Assembly (NCBI GenBank): GCA_043751715.1
Contig: JAYUZO010000125.1
Span: 1 to 14,272, forward strand
Source of the DNA: JAAFHS01 sp043751715
GTDB lineage: Bacteria; Pseudomonadota; Alphaproteobacteria; Rhodobacterales; Rhodobacteraceae
DNA length: 14,272 bases
Reading direction: 5' to 3'
Below are positions 13,739-14,272 of the stretch, piece after piece (the stretch's first letter is position 1; each line of letters starts with the position of its first letter). The notes below the pieces were generated by a model. It saw nothing but the letters and a program-made list of their open reading frames with translations. It was not told the origin of the DNA and searched no databases. Both the position numbers and the translations under genes were made by a program.

Positions 13739-13739
13739 A
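13718..13739. promoter_or_regulatory. AT-rich dyad, probable BigR/SqrR-type operator
   Basis: Arms TATTTCAG (13718-13725) and CTAAAATA (13732-13739) match at seven of eight positions around a six-base spacer. The dyad lies in the 70-base gap between divergent yeeE and bigR starts and covers the bigR -10. ArsR-type repressors bind such AT-rich palindromes, so one bound dimer could control both directions. The binding assignment is inference. Confidence 0.6.
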
Positions 13740-13763
13740 ACACAAGCCAAAAGGAAAGACCCC

Positions 13764-14066
13764 ATGCTGGATATGCAGACGCTGGAGCCCAAGGCCGCCG
13801 CAGCCGCCGCCCTGCTGGCCGAAATGGCCCATCCCAAGCGGCTGTTGGTGTTGTGCACACTGCTGGGCGGCGAGGTATCGGCCGGGGCGCTGTCGGCAGC
13901 AGTGGGCCTGTCACCGGGCGCGCTGTCACAACACCTGTCGCGCATGAAGGCGGCAGGGCTGGTGGCCACACGCCGCGAAGGGCAGATGATCCACTACCGC
14001 CTTGCCAACCCCGCCGTCACCGCCGTGCTGGTGACACTGCACGCAGAGTTCTGCGCAGACAACTGA
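13764..14066 (+). CDS. bigR: BigR/SqrR-type ArsR repressor, persulfide-responsive
   Basis: This 100-residue winged-helix protein represses sulfide-detoxification genes until reactive sulfur species modify it. Helix-turn-helix residues run about 40-68 (SAGALSAAVGLSPGALSQHLSRMKAAGL), with the wing at TRREGQMIHYRL. It has two cysteines, C31 in LLVLCTLL and C97 in AEFCADN, 66 residues apart, the same spacing as the redox pair of Xylella/Agrobacterium BigR (C42, C108) and Rhodobacter SqrR (C41, C107); they form a disulfide or polysulfide link that releases DNA. The ATG at 13764 has AAGGA eight bases upstream; an in-frame upstream extension crosses the promoter and operator and is rejected. It is divergent from the yeeE-yeeE-blh operon, its expected target. 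Metal-sensing ArsR motifs such as paired Cys in the recognition helix are absent. Confidence 0.93.
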   Translation: MLDMQTLEPKAAAAAALLAEMAHPKRLLVLCTLLGGEVSAGALSAAVGLSPGALSQHLSRMKAAGLVATRREGQMIHYRLANPAVTAVLVTLHAEFCADN

Positions 14067-14142
14067 CCACCGACCTGACCACCCACCTGATCCTGCGAAT
14101 GATCCCGCGAAAAGCGCGCGTCAGACAGTGATAAGCGGGCGG

Positions 14143-14272
14143 TCAGCGAAACGCAGGCCCATGCGCCCACAGTGTTAACGACCAGCGGGTGCCTGCGGTC
14201 ACGGGTGTGACGCGGTGCAGCACAAAGCTGGGGAAAATTATCGCCGTGCCGCGCGTTGTGGGGGCATTGGTG
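14143..14272 (-). CDS. 2-oxoglutarate/Fe(II) oxygenase, C-terminal part (cut by window edge)
   Basis: On the - strand an open frame enters from the right edge and ends at a TGA at 14145-14143, giving 42 visible residues. They include RGTAIIFPSFVLHRVTPVTA and then GTRWSLTLWAHG. The pattern G-x-x-x-x-FPS-x-x-x-HRV-x-PV followed by a nearby R and S is the distal double-stranded beta-helix end of 2-oxoglutarate/Fe(II) oxygenases of the prolyl-4-hydroxylase/PKHD type. There the His is the distal iron ligand and the Arg binds the 2-oxoglutarate carboxylate. The start, the HxD motif and the substrate lie outside the window. The gene converges with bigR across a 76-base gap in which I see no clear terminator. 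Confidence 0.75.
   Translation of the reverse strand, partial: TNAPTTRGTAIIFPSFVLHRVTPVTAGTRWSLTLWAHGPAFR

Noticed and set aside
14067..14142. Terminator between bigR and the convergent oxygenase gene
   Set aside because: Only short CGC/GCG pairings around GAAAA are present, with no U-run on either strand.

Overview
The window is about 62-65% GC by eye, densely packed, with short intergenic gaps and frequent ATGA/GTGA start-stop overlaps. Gene content and protein sequences point to an alphaproteobacterium of the Rhodobacteraceae (Roseobacter-like). I see no rRNA, tRNA, CRISPR array, transposase or phage gene, and no gene-free stretch longer than 300 bases. The window reads as chromosomal metabolic DNA made of four functional blocks.

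Block 1 (123-2177, + strand) is a methylthioadenosine/adenine salvage operon: mtnP, an exported DUF2927 protein and apt. MtnP releases adenine from methylthioadenosine and Apt converts adenine to AMP. Block 2 (2282-4745, - strand) is a molybdate uptake operon, modE-like regulator, modA, modB, modC, with a 22-bp palindrome overlapping a candidate promoter between modE and modA. Both the ModE-like protein and ModC lack the TOBE/Mop molybdate-binding domains of the classic family members. Between apt and modC lies a compact cluster of three REP-like palindromes, each led by a GTAG tetranucleotide. The modC stop codon is the TAG of one of those GTAGs.

Block 3 (4857-11970) is the most interesting region. 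On the - strand an operon encodes a fused E1 alpha-beta thiamine-dependent 2-oxoacid dehydrogenase, a FabD-like acyltransferase with altered active-site residues, and an alpha-aminoadipate semialdehyde dehydrogenase (ALDH7-like). It ends in a good intrinsic terminator and is followed by a saccharopine-dehydrogenase/lysine-6-dehydrogenase family gene. A divergent LysR-type regulator faces the operon. The likely theme is lysine degradation through aminoadipate semialdehyde, with a possible downstream 2-oxoacid step handled by the E1 fusion and the acyltransferase. No E2 or E3 subunit is present in the window.

Block 4 (11945-14066) is a reactive-sulfur module. A BigR/SqrR-type ArsR repressor with the two spaced cysteines is divergent from an overlapping operon of two half-size YeeE/YedE transporter proteins and a persulfide-dioxygenase-like metallo-beta-lactamase protein (Blh). 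An AT-rich dyad overlaps the bigR promoter. The window ends inside the 3' part of a 2-oxoglutarate/Fe(II) oxygenase gene on the - strand.
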